A stretch of DNA of 64,000 nt from the NCBI GenBank assembly GCA_937995835.1, contig CALKIV010000044.1, positions 1 to 64,000 of the forward strand, given 5' to 3'. Each line of letters opens with the position of its first letter. The stretch's first letter is position 1. The position numbers and the translations under genes are program-made. Below the pieces are notes generated by a model. That model had not been told where the DNA came from and made no database searches. It saw nothing but the letters and a program-made list of their open reading frames with translations. The stretch comes from an uncultured Dysgonomonas sp. (lineage in GTDB: Bacteria > Bacteroidota > Bacteroidia > Bacteroidales > Dysgonomonadaceae). Positions 29,074-37,095 of the stretch are shown one piece after another.

Positions 29074-31719
29074 GTGATGAAAAATTTAAAACTTTTCATA
29101 TGTAGTAGCTTAATCATGTTTTTGTCCCTTCCCTTAATGGCACAAAACAGATATGAGCTAAACTCTGGTTGGCGAGCCATGCCCTCCACTAAAATTAAAG
29201 TGGGAGGAGAGAAACTATCTGATGTTTCTTATTCCATCGACAAATGGCAGAAAGCTGTGGTGCCTGGTACAGTGTTGACTACCCAACTGGAGAATGGAGA
29301 AATTAAAGACCCATTCTATGGGATGAATAATGAGAGTATCAAAGATATTTATCATGTTGGTAAAGAGTATTATACTTATTGGTTTGCCAAAGATTTTGAT
29401 GAAAAAGCTACTGCTGGAGAGCAAGTATGGCTGACTTTTAGAGGAATAAACTATGCTTGTGAAATATATCTTAATGGACAAAAGGTAAATAAAGAGGTGT
29501 ATGAAGGTATGTTCTTGCGAAAGACCTTCAATATCACCACACTACTAAATAAGAATGGCAAAAATAGATTGGCGGTCATTGTCCATCCTCCTTACGAAGT
29601 AGGAGATCCTAACGGAGGGCAAGGAGGAGATGGCAAAATAGCCAAAAATTTGACACACCAATATGTTGCAGGGTGGGACTGGATACAACCGATACGTGAT
29701 CGAAATACAGGCATATGGGACAAAGTTTACATCGAAAAAACAGGAAGTATAAACCTCAAAAATCCTCATGTTATCACCTTAGTTGAAGGCAAAAGAGAAG
29801 TAGGAGCGAAGCAAGCCCCTGCCATTATAAAGGCATCAGCAGAGCTAGAAAACGCTAGTGATAAGACTGTAAATGGCACATTACGCTACACCATTGCTGG
29901 AGAAAGGAAGGAAGTGAGTGTTACGCTTTCAGCTAATGAAACCCAAGAGGTGAAATTGGATGATCTGATATTAGACAATCCGAAGCTTTGGTGGCCTGCA
30001 GGTTATGGAGAACAGTATCTCTATGATTCTAAAATAGAATTTTTAGTGGATGGAAAATCTTCCGATTTCGAAGATATTAAAGTAGGAGTAAGAGAGATTC
30101 AAACCTATAATAATCTGCATACCAAAAGCAAGGAAATAGCTGTTAATGGGCAAAAAATATTTATCAAAGGAGGAAACTGGATCATCTCTGATGCCATGTT
30201 GCGCTTCTCTAGCAAAAGATATGATCATGAAATTCGCTATCATCGAGATATGAATCTCAATCTGATTCGTATTTGGGGAGGTGCCCTTACAGAGCGTCCT
30301 GAATTCTATGAAGCATGTGATAAATATGGCTTGTTAGTGATTCAAGACTTTTGGTTCTCAGGAGACTGTAATGGACGATGGGTAGATCCCAAAAAGGCAG
30401 AGGATCAATGGACACGCCGACGTTATCCAGACAATCATAATCTGGTGTTGGAAGCTGCAGAAGATATGATCAAAATGATCAGAAATTATCCCTCTTTGGC
30501 GATGTGGTGTGGCGGAAACGAAATAATGCCTCCTAAAGATATTTTGTTGCCTCTGCGTGATGAAATATTACCCAAACTAGATGGCACTCGTTGGTTTATA
30601 GATTATTCTAATTCAGATGAATGGTCATATAACTTCAAGGGAGGAAACGGAGATGGGCCATACACCATACAACCGAAAGAATCGTTCTGGAATGATCGCA
30701 CATGGCCTTTCAATTCCGAAGTGGGGTCTGTAGGAGTCGGCGATTATGAGTCGTTGAAAAGGTTTATCCCTGAGGCTAATATGATTGCACCTCAGTATGA
30801 TCCTAAAGCACAATTCAAAGAAGTAATTGATCCTGTTTGGGCATATCATAACTATGGTGGAGTAGGGTATGAAGACCATATAACCCCTTATGGTGCACCA
30901 ACAAACGTTAAAGACTTCGCTATGAAAGCACAATTGGTCAACTATGATCAATATAGAGCACTTGCAGAGGGCTTTAGCTCTCATATGTGGGATTGGTATA
31001 CTGGTGTGATCATCTGGAAAACACAAAACCCATGGACATCTATGCGAGGGCAGATGTATGATTATTATTTAGATCCCAACGCTTGCCTTTTTGGATTGCG
31101 TACTGGTAGTAAACCTTTGCATATTATGGCGAATCCATCGACTAAAATGGTGATGGTGGTTAATAATAGCTTTGATCAAAAACGTGATCTAATGGCTGTC
31201 TTGAAAGCTTATGATATAGAAGGTAATGAGACTCTTATCGATCAATCGTTTATCTATATGGAGCCTTCATCTGTAAAGAATATGCAATCAGTGGCACAGA
31301 AGCTAGAACCGATCATCAAAGAAAAAGGAGGGTTCTTAGCTTTAGAGCTTTTGGATGAAAATCAAAAACAAATCAGTCGCAATGTATATTGGTATCCGAA
31401 TGAGAAGGGGAAGTATGATGGACTAAATGAGATGAGACAAGCAAAAGTAGAACTGTCAGCCAAGCGAATTGCTAATGGGAAAATAGAAGTGACCATAAAG
31501 AATGCTAAAGACAATCCAATAGCCTTCTTTAATAGAATCGCTTTGGTCGATTCAAAGACCAAGGAAAGAATATTGCCAGCATTTTATGATGATAATTACT
31601 TTTCGGTTCTTCCAGGAGAAACGATCTCTACTCTAGTTGAATACGTTGCACTAGATGAAGATAAAATAACGATACAACTCTACGGTTGGAATGTAGCAAT
31701 AGTAGAAATACAAATTTAA
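29074..31719 (+). CDS. GH2 beta-mannosidase (mannosylglycoprotein endo-beta-mannosidase-like)
   Basis: This 881-residue GH2 enzyme has a signal peptide (ending LMAQ). It shows the family order of jelly-roll domain (VWLTFRGINYACEIYLNGQKV), Ig-like domain, catalytic barrel, and two C-terminal Ig-like domains. In the barrel, MWCGGNEIMPPKDI places acid/base Glu483 and FNSEVGSVG places nucleophile Glu549. The GGNE-x-x-PPKDI surroundings recall plant mannosylglycoprotein endo-beta-mannosidases and the related exo-beta-glycosidases. In this locus the obvious target is the Man-beta-1,4-GlcNAc core left after the alpha-mannosidases, so it would finish the job. Exo-beta-D-glucosaminidases share the subfamily and are an alternative. 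It is the last gene of the PUL, ending before a terminator. Confidence 0.88.
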   Translation: MMKNLKLFICSSLIMFLSLPLMAQNRYELNSGWRAMPSTKIKVGGEKLSDVSYSIDKWQKAVVPGTVLTTQLENGEIKDPFYGMNNESIKDIYHVGKEYYTYWFAKDFDEKATAGEQVWLTFRGINYACEIYLNGQKVNKEVYEGMFLRKTFNITTLLNKNGKNRLAVIVHPPYEVGDPNGGQGGDGKIAKNLTHQYVAGWDWIQPIRDRNTGIWDKVYIEKTGSINLKNPHVITLVEGKREVGAKQAPAIIKASAELENASDKTVNGTLRYTIAGERKEVSVTLSANETQEVKLDDLILDNPKLWWPAGYGEQYLYDSKIEFLVDGKSSDFEDIKVGVREIQTYNNLHTKSKEIAVNGQKIFIKGGNWIISDAMLRFSSKRYDHEIRYHRDMNLNLIRIWGGALTERPEFYEACDKYGLLVIQDFWFSGDCNGRWVDPKKAEDQWTRRRYPDNHNLVLEAAEDMIKMIRNYPSLAMWCGGNEIMPPKDILLPLRDEILPKLDGTRWFIDYSNSDEWSYNFKGGNGDGPYTIQPKESFWNDRTWPFNSEVGSVGVGDYESLKRFIPEANMIAPQYDPKAQFKEVIDPVWAYHNYGGVGYEDHITPYGAPTNVKDFAMKAQLVNYDQYRALAEGFSSHMWDWYTGVIIWKTQNPWTSMRGQMYDYYLDPNACLFGLRTGSKPLHIMANPSTKMVMVVNNSFDQKRDLMAVLKAYDIEGNETLIDQSFIYMEPSSVKNMQSVAQKLEPIIKEKGGFLALELLDENQKQISRNVYWYPNEKGKYDGLNEMRQAKVELSAKRIANGKIEVTIKNAKDNPIAFFNRIALVDSKTKERILPAFYDDNYFSVLPGETISTLVEYVALDEDKITIQLYGWNVAIVEIQI

Positions 31720-31771
31720 AAAAAATGAAGTAAATAACTACTTCTATGTCTTCATAAAAGAAGAGGTTGAG

Positions 31772-31805
31772 AGAGGAGAGCAGTTATTCAAGCTTTCCTC
31801 TTTTT
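31772..31805 (+). terminator. Intrinsic terminator at the end of the PUL
   Basis: AGAGGAGAG (31772-31780) pairs with CTTTCCTCT (31793-31801) with one G-U pair and a 12-nt loop, followed by TTTT. It lies 52 nt past the GH2 stop codon and should end the PUL transcript. Confidence 0.75.
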
Positions 31806-31935
31806 ACTTATTTAAGAAGATGTGTTAAATGAATTTAGCTCTTCTAAAACAATAGGGTTATTAGCATTCTCTTCAACAATTTACATCAATTTCTCATGCT
31901 TTTAAATGTTAATAATTAAATTCTATCAGTTGTTC

Positions 31936-31966
31936 TTTGATAGTTATCATATTATTTTTATATTTG
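31936..31966 (+). promoter_or_regulatory. Bacteroides-type promoter upstream of rho
   Basis: TTTG at 31936-31939, a 19-nt spacer, then TATATTTG at 31959-31966: a full match to the -33/-7 consensus with standard spacing. Expected transcription start is near 31972, about 340 nt before the rho start codon. Confidence 0.75.
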
Positions 31967-32309
31967 CATAGTGAAAACAGATTGACAAAATCTTAAAAGA
32001 AGATTGTCAATATCCTTTTACAAAAACACTCCAGCTATTTAATAAAAATTGATTTGCAGTAGATAACAGTTATGTTTCTATTCATTTTAGTGATTATGGT
32101 TTACAGGAGTTGTTACAAAAGATCATTCTTTATTCCCAACTAGTGAGTTTATACTAGGTTTGTGTCTGTATAAAATATTTATTAGACATAATTACAGAAC
32201 TAGGCATAGAACAACTATTTAGGTAGTATAACAAGCAGCTATCAAGTAAAATAAGGAACTACTTTTCAGAATAATACAATATATTTAATTAATATTTCAG
32301 ATATACTAA
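31967..32309 (+). other. Long 5' leader of rho
   Basis: Given the promoter just upstream, roughly 340 nt of untranslated RNA precede rho. No open frame longer than a few dozen codons, strong hairpin or known riboswitch pattern was recognised. Rho genes in other bacteria are autoregulated by termination in a leader, so this region is a plausible Rho-dependent attenuator. Confidence 0.45.
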
Positions 32310-34040
32310 ATGCGTATATACAACATTATTGAGCTTAATGAAAAGCTCACAACCGAACTACGTATTGTAGCAAGAGAGCTTGGGATAAGACGTCCTGATG
32401 CTTACAAAAAAGATGAACTCATCTATAAAATATTGGATGAGCAAGCTATAATTGAAGCTCGAAACAAAAACTCAGAATCATATAAAGAAGAAGACAAGCA
32501 GGAGCAAAAGAAAAAGGTACCACCAAAGAAAGTGATTACTAAAAAAGAAGAAAAGCCTGCTCCTACACCTCAAAAACCAGTACAAGTGGTAAAAGAGAAA
32601 AAAGAACAGCCAGTATCTGAGAAGAAAAAAGAAGTAAAGAAGGAAAATTTACCTGCACCTGTCACAGTACAGAAAAAAGAAGACAGAAAAGAACCTGAGA
32701 CAGAAAAAACGATAAAGAAAATAGAAAAACCATCGAAGTTAGTCTTCACTTCTACCAAAGCAAGAGAGAATAAAGTTATAGAAGTCGAAAAGGCTGAAGG
32801 ACCTAAACTTGCTCCACTACAGGTGGATGAAGATGTTAAACCTATTGAAGTTGTTGTAGAACAACCTAAAGCTAAGCAACAAAAGAATGCAGAGCCTAAA
32901 AATAAAACATTTGACTTTGATGGAATACTAACAGCAAGTGGAGTATTAGAAATCATGTCTGAAGGTTATGGTTTCTTACGTTCTCCAGACTATAATTATA
33001 TGACGTCTCCAGATGACATATATATATCACAGTCGCAAATTAGACTTTTGGGACTTAAAACAGGAGATATTGTAGAGGGACCGATTCGTCCTCCAAAAGA
33101 ATCTGAAAAATTCTTTCCACTAGTGAAAGTGGATAGAATCAATGGACTTTTGCCTGAAGAAGCTCGTGATCGAGTTCCATTCGATCATTTAAAACCTTTA
33201 TTTCCAAACGAAAAATTTCGCCTAACAAAAGGGTATAATGATAATCTGTCAACACGAGTAGTAGACTTATTCGCTCCAATCGGAAAAGGACAACGTGCTT
33301 TGATTGTAGCTCCACCGAAAACAGGTAAGACTATTTTGTTGAAAGACATTGCTAATGGAATTGCCGAAAACCATCCTGAGGCTTATCTAATCATGTTATT
33401 GATTGATGAGCGTCCTGAGGAGGTTACAGATATGGAAAGAAGTGTGAATGCAGAAGTTATTGCTTCTACTTTTGATGAACCCGCTGATCGTCATGTAAAG
33501 ATTGCCGAAATCGTATTGAACAAAGCAAGACGCATGGTAGAATGTGGACACGATGTGGTTATATTTCTAGACTCTATAACTCGTTTAGCTAGAGCTTACA
33601 ATACTGTGCAACCGGCATCTGGTAAGGTGTTGACTGGTGGGGTGGATGCTAATGCCTTACATCGTCCCAAGCGTTTCTTTGGTGCTGCTCGTAATATCGA
33701 ACATGGAGGTTCTCTAACAATTATCGCTACAGCCTTAACTGAAACAGGATCAAGAATGGACGAAGTTATTTTCGAAGAATTTAAAGGAACAGGAAATATG
33801 GAACTTCAGCTAGATCGTAAACTATCTAATAAGCGTATATTTCCAGCTGTGGATATTGTTGCATCTAGTACTCGTCGTGACGATCTATTATTAGATGAGG
33901 ATGTGTTGTCTCGCATGTGGATTTTAAGAAATTTCTTAGCAGACATGAATTCTGTGGAAGCGATGCAATTTCTAGATGGAAGATTACGCAATACTAAAAA
34001 TAATGAAGAGTTCTTGATTTCGATGAATGATGGACATTGA
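32310..34040 (+). CDS. rho: Transcription termination factor Rho with long disordered insert
   Basis: This is the hexameric RNA-dependent ATPase that releases transcripts. The N-terminal Rho_N helical domain is at about 1-48. It is followed by a Lys/Glu/Pro-rich low-complexity stretch (about 50-205) without hydrophobic core, then the cold-shock-like RNA-binding domain (GVLEIMSEGYGFLRS, about 210-285). The RecA-type motor has Walker A APPKTGKT near 333-340 and Walker B VVIFLDSITRLARAYN near 415. At 576 residues it is much longer than E. coli Rho (419); the excess is the insert. In B. thetaiotaomicron the corresponding disordered region drives phase separation of Rho in the gut, as I recall. 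The gene stands alone, with its own promoter and terminator. Confidence 0.97.
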   Translation: MRIYNIIELNEKLTTELRIVARELGIRRPDAYKKDELIYKILDEQAIIEARNKNSESYKEEDKQEQKKKVPPKKVITKKEEKPAPTPQKPVQVVKEKKEQPVSEKKKEVKKENLPAPVTVQKKEDRKEPETEKTIKKIEKPSKLVFTSTKARENKVIEVEKAEGPKLAPLQVDEDVKPIEVVVEQPKAKQQKNAEPKNKTFDFDGILTASGVLEIMSEGYGFLRSPDYNYMTSPDDIYISQSQIRLLGLKTGDIVEGPIRPPKESEKFFPLVKVDRINGLLPEEARDRVPFDHLKPLFPNEKFRLTKGYNDNLSTRVVDLFAPIGKGQRALIVAPPKTGKTILLKDIANGIAENHPEAYLIMLLIDERPEEVTDMERSVNAEVIASTFDEPADRHVKIAEIVLNKARRMVECGHDVVIFLDSITRLARAYNTVQPASGKVLTGGVDANALHRPKRFFGAARNIEHGGSLTIIATALTETGSRMDEVIFEEFKGTGNMELQLDRKLSNKRIFPAVDIVASSTRRDDLLLDEDVLSRMWILRNFLADMNSVEAMQFLDGRLRNTKNNEEFLISMNDGH

Positions 34041-34070
34041 AAAAGTGATTGTATAAAAAGAAATATAAGA

Positions 34071-34100
34071 AAGTGGAGATATAATTATCTCCACTTTTTT
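34071..34100 (+). terminator. Intrinsic terminator after rho
   Basis: AAGTGGAGAT (34071-34080) pairs perfectly with ATCTCCACTT (34087-34096) around a 6-nt loop and is followed by a run of T. It is 30 nt past the rho stop codon. Confidence 0.88.
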
Positions 34101-34147
34101 TATTTAAAGTCAAAAATAACTTATATTTATGACAAAATAATATAACA

Positions 34148-35077
34148 ATGGAAACAAAACATAATCATACACACTCTCACGGAGGTCATTCACATACTCA
34201 TTCAAATAATAAAAAAGCCCTAACAATAAGTTTTATTTTGATCACCTCTTATATGCTCGTTGAGTTTATTGGAGGTTGGCTTACAAATAGTTTGGCCTTA
34301 TTGTCGGATGCAGGACATATGCTTAGTGACAGTATGGCTCTAGGATTAAGTTTGAGTGCCATAATCTTTGGCGCAAAAAAAGCCACAGAAACCAAAACTT
34401 TTGGCTATAAACGTTACGAAATATTAGCTGCTTTACTCAATGGATTTGTGCTTGTAGTTATTTCAATTTTCATATTTAAAGAAGCTATTCACAGACTATA
34501 TAACCCAGAGGTTGTTATTGGTAAAGGAATGATGATCATTTCTACCATAGGACTAATAATAAATATTATAGTAGCTAAAATGTTACATGCTAAGGGAGAT
34601 ACTGAGGATAACTTAAATGTTCGAAGTGCTTATCTGCATGTGCTTGGCGATCTTTTGGGATCAGTCGGAGCTATTGTTGCCGCACTTTTAATTATATTAT
34701 TTGATTGGCATATTGCTGACCCTATTGCTAGTATGATCGTTTCTGTTTTGGTGTTGTATAGTGGCTGGTCAATATTAAGAGATTCAGTTAATGTCTTAAT
34801 GGAAGCAAAACCTTCAGATGTTAGTTATCAGAAAATTACAGACATATTGAATAAATTAAAAGGAGTAAAAAGTGTTCATGATCTACATATTTGGATGATT
34901 ACCAATGAATTGGTATCAATGACAGTACATCTCTGTGTGGAAGAAGATGCAGATAGAGATCGTATAGTTGAAGAAGCGAATCAACAAATTTATGATGCTT
35001 ATGGGATTAGTCATATTACAATCCAAACTGAAGGAAGAGATATTTGTAATTGCACTGGACCCTGCAAACTAGAATAG
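34148..35077 (+). CDS. CDF-family zinc/divalent cation exporter (CzcD/ZitB type)
   Basis: This 309-residue inner-membrane proton antiporter of the cation diffusion facilitator family exports Zn2+ or similar ions. A His-rich cytoplasmic head (NHTHSHGGHSHTHS, residues 5-18) is followed by six membrane segments. TM2 carries SDAGHMLSDS, and TM5 has YLHVLGDLLGS; together these hold the family's HxxxD metal-binding pairs. The C-terminal cytoplasmic domain (about 210-300, VHDLHIWMITNELVSMTVHLCV) is the usual dimerising ferredoxin-like fold, ending in a Cys-containing tail (CNCTGPC). The gene is single, between the rho terminator and a bidirectional terminator shared with cysK. Two RND metal-efflux operons a few kb away suggest a metal-resistance neighbourhood. 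Confidence 0.92.
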   Translation: METKHNHTHSHGGHSHTHSNNKKALTISFILITSYMLVEFIGGWLTNSLALLSDAGHMLSDSMALGLSLSAIIFGAKKATETKTFGYKRYEILAALLNGFVLVVISIFIFKEAIHRLYNPEVVIGKGMMIISTIGLIINIIVAKMLHAKGDTEDNLNVRSAYLHVLGDLLGSVGAIVAALLIILFDWHIADPIASMIVSVLVLYSGWSILRDSVNVLMEAKPSDVSYQKITDILNKLKGVKSVHDLHIWMITNELVSMTVHLCVEEDADRDRIVEEANQQIYDAYGISHITIQTEGRDICNCTGPCKLE

Positions 35078-35190
35078 ACTTTGTTTAGAGAATTCATAAA
35101 AACGAAACCAGAAGACATGGCATTCGCACATAATCGCCGACTAGGAAATAATTAAATTAATCGATGGATTCGGTGATTTTCATGAAGTGA

Positions 35191-35236
35191 TAAATAGAAA
35201 AGCGAGTATAAACATTTATACTCGCTTTTCTATTTA
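35191..35236. terminator. Bidirectional terminator with a 22-bp perfect stem
   Basis: Positions 35191-35212 and 35215-35236 are perfect reverse complements over 22 bp, separated by 2 nt, with A/T-rich flanks on both sides. It sits between the convergent CDF exporter and cysK genes (114 nt after one stop, 16 nt from the other) and should terminate both. Confidence 0.85.
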
Positions 35237-35251
35237 TACAATTATATCAAA

Positions 35252-36199
35252 TTAAAGAGGGTACTCATCAAAAGCATAAAGTACTGTAGATAAATATCTT
35301 TCACCAGTATCAGGGAGAATGATCACAATATTCTTTCCCTTATTTTCAGGTAACTCTGCTAATTGCTTAGCTGCATAAACTGCCGCTCCCGAAGAAATAC
35401 CAACAAGCAATCCTTCTGTCTTTGCTAATTCCCGACTAGTACGTATTGCCTCATCGTTGGCAACAGGAACAACTTTGTCCACAACAGAAGCATCATAAGT
35501 TTTAGGAATAAAGCCGGCTCCAATACCTTGTATTTTATGTGGCCCAGGTTTTCCCCCTGAAAGGACAGGTGAGTCTGTTGGTTCCACAGCTATAATCTGA
35601 ATATTAGGGTTAAGTTCTTTAAGTCGCTTACCTACACCACTTACCGTTCCACCAGTTCCTACACCAGCAACAAACAGATCAACTTTTCCATCAGTATCTC
35701 TCCAGATTTCTTCAGCTGTTGTACGAGTATGCACTGCTGGATTCGACTGATTCTCGAACTGTTGTAAAATAACAGAATTTGCAATTTCTTTATTTAACTC
35801 TTCTGCCTTACTGATTGCTCCTTTCATCCCTTCAGTTCCTGATGTCAACACCAATGTTGCTCCTAAAGCTTTAAGAAGATTACGACGTTCCAAACTCATC
35901 GTTTCAGGCATCGTTAAAATCAATTTATATCCCTTAGTAGCAGCAACAAAGGCTAAACCAACTCCAGTATTACCACTCGTCGGCTCTATTATTGTCGCAC
36001 CAGCTTTTAAGACACCTTTAGATTCTGCATCTTCCACCATTGCCAGAGCAATACGGTCTTTAACACTTCCTAGAGGATTAAAATATTCTAATTTTCCGAT
36101 TAAATGGGCATTGATTGCATGTTGTTTACCAAATGAAACCAACTCCAATAAAGGAGTATTCCCCACTAACTCTGTCAGTTTTTTTGCGATTTTAGTCAT
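35252..36199 (-). CDS. cysK: Cysteine synthase A (O-acetylserine sulfhydrylase)
   Basis: This PLP enzyme makes L-cysteine from O-acetylserine and sulfide in the cytoplasm. The start at 36199 (MTKIAKKLTELVGNTPLL) is the family N-terminus and lies 28 nt after a predicted transcription start. The 15-codon extension upstream to 36244 is not expected to be translated. The PLP lysine lies in NPLGSVKDRIA, the substrate loop is PTSGNTGVGLAF, and the phosphate-binding loop is GVGTGGTVSG. Length (315 residues) is usual. It shares a bidirectional terminator with the CDF gene and is divergent from the metal-efflux operon. Confidence 0.95.
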   Translation of the reverse strand: MTKIAKKLTELVGNTPLLELVSFGKQHAINAHLIGKLEYFNPLGSVKDRIALAMVEDAESKGVLKAGATIIEPTSGNTGVGLAFVAATKGYKLILTMPETMSLERRNLLKALGATLVLTSGTEGMKGAISKAEELNKEIANSVILQQFENQSNPAVHTRTTAEEIWRDTDGKVDLFVAGVGTGGTVSGVGKRLKELNPNIQIIAVEPTDSPVLSGGKPGPHKIQGIGAGFIPKTYDASVVDKVVPVANDEAIRTSRELAKTEGLLVGISSGAAVYAAKQLAELPENKGKNIVIILPDTGERYLSTVLYAFDEYPL

Positions 36200-36233
36200 A
36201 ATATTGTCTTTTATGCATTCTTTAGATATACAA

Positions 36234-36241
36234 CAAAGATA
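36234..36241 (-). promoter_or_regulatory. Probable -7 element of the cysK promoter
   Basis: TATCTTTG on the minus strand fully matches the TAnnTTTG box and would start transcription near 36228, giving a leader of about 28 nt before the ATG at 36199. No TTTG was found at the usual -33 distance, so an activator may be needed. Confidence 0.5.
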
Positions 36242-36369
36242 CACTCAACATCTTTGATAAAAAATACCATAAATATGTTATTTTAAATTTGTGTTCAAAT
36301 ATTCTGCTTAAGCTAGAAATATGGAGGGCGTCAGTGCAACATAAATTATATAACCTTTTAGATTAGGCG

Positions 36370-36409
36370 ATGTTAATTTTCATCAAATATCTGCAAATGT
36401 TAAATTCAT
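36370..36409 (+). repeat. Two imperfect direct repeats upstream of the first metal-efflux operon
   Basis: ATGTTAATTTTCAT (36370-36383) recurs as ATGTTAAATTCAT (36397-36409), 27 bp apart. The second copy ends 14 nt before the -7 box at 36424, covering the place of the missing -33 element. They could be activator sites; AT-rich composition makes chance similarity possible. Confidence 0.3.
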
Positions 36410-36423
36410 AAATATTTATTACT

Positions 36424-36431
36424 TATATTTG
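36424..36431 (+). promoter_or_regulatory. Probable -7 element for the Cus-like operon
   Basis: TATATTTG is a full match to TAnnTTTG, 28 nt before the ATG at 36460. No TTTG is present at the -33 distance, in keeping with regulated expression of a metal-efflux operon. Confidence 0.5.
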
Positions 36432-36459
36432 CGTAATAGGACAACTCATTTCTATTAAG

Positions 36460-36915
36460 ATGAAACGAATACTATCTACATTATTATTATTGCTGATGCT
36501 CATAGTAGGGTTACAACCAACTATGGCCATGCATTATTGTGGAGATAATTTATATTTTGTTGGCATCTTTGATAATGAAACCCCGATGTCGTGTCAGACA
36601 GAGGATTCAGCTGCAGCAGACAAATCTTCTTGTTGCAACCATCACCCTCTTGAAGGGGAGACAAAGATCACTCATGAAGGCTGTTGTGATTTTCATCAAA
36701 TCGAATTATCGACAGATGATTTTCAAAGTCAAGAGAGATTATGCGTATGCAATAGTATATATCATCCAATGGATATTCTTCCATTTTCATTTCCATCATG
36801 GATTGACAATATAACACTCAAAGCAGTGGAAGGGATCAATTTAGAGTATCCTCCCAAAGGTTTTGAGTACCTCAACGTGGACATTTTAACTTCGATATCC
36901 ATTCTCCGAATTTAA
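36460..36915 (+). CDS. Small exported Cys/His-rich protein (HYC_CC_PP-like), metal-efflux associated
   Basis: This 151-residue protein has a strong signal peptide (MKRILSTLLLLLMLIVGLQP). The mature part opens with MHYCGD and contains CQTED, a CC pair with HH (SSCCNHH), a second CC pair (EGCCDFH) and CVC. This is a dense set of thiol and imidazole ligands typical of small Bacteroidota proteins named HYC_CC_PP, which occur beside CusA-type pumps. It lies 180 nt upstream of the RND pump on the same strand, in the first position after a promoter-like box. A periplasmic metal-binding or sensing role is likely, but no function is proven for the family as far as I know. Confidence 0.72.
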   Translation: MKRILSTLLLLLMLIVGLQPTMAMHYCGDNLYFVGIFDNETPMSCQTEDSAAADKSSCCNHHPLEGETKITHEGCCDFHQIELSTDDFQSQERLCVCNSIYHPMDILPFSFPSWIDNITLKAVEGINLEYPPKGFEYLNVDILTSISILRI

Positions 36916-37095
36916 TTTTAGAGCATAGACAGTGCTAAATTTATCTTTATTGTTCATCATAAATAAGGATAACTATATATTATAGCGCTAAAAATCAAAC
37001 ATTACATATCAGAATTTTTTATTTACCATTTTTTCAAGAGTGGTGAAAGAACTTTACAATAAAGTTTTTAAACAAAAAAAATAAATAATTATTCT

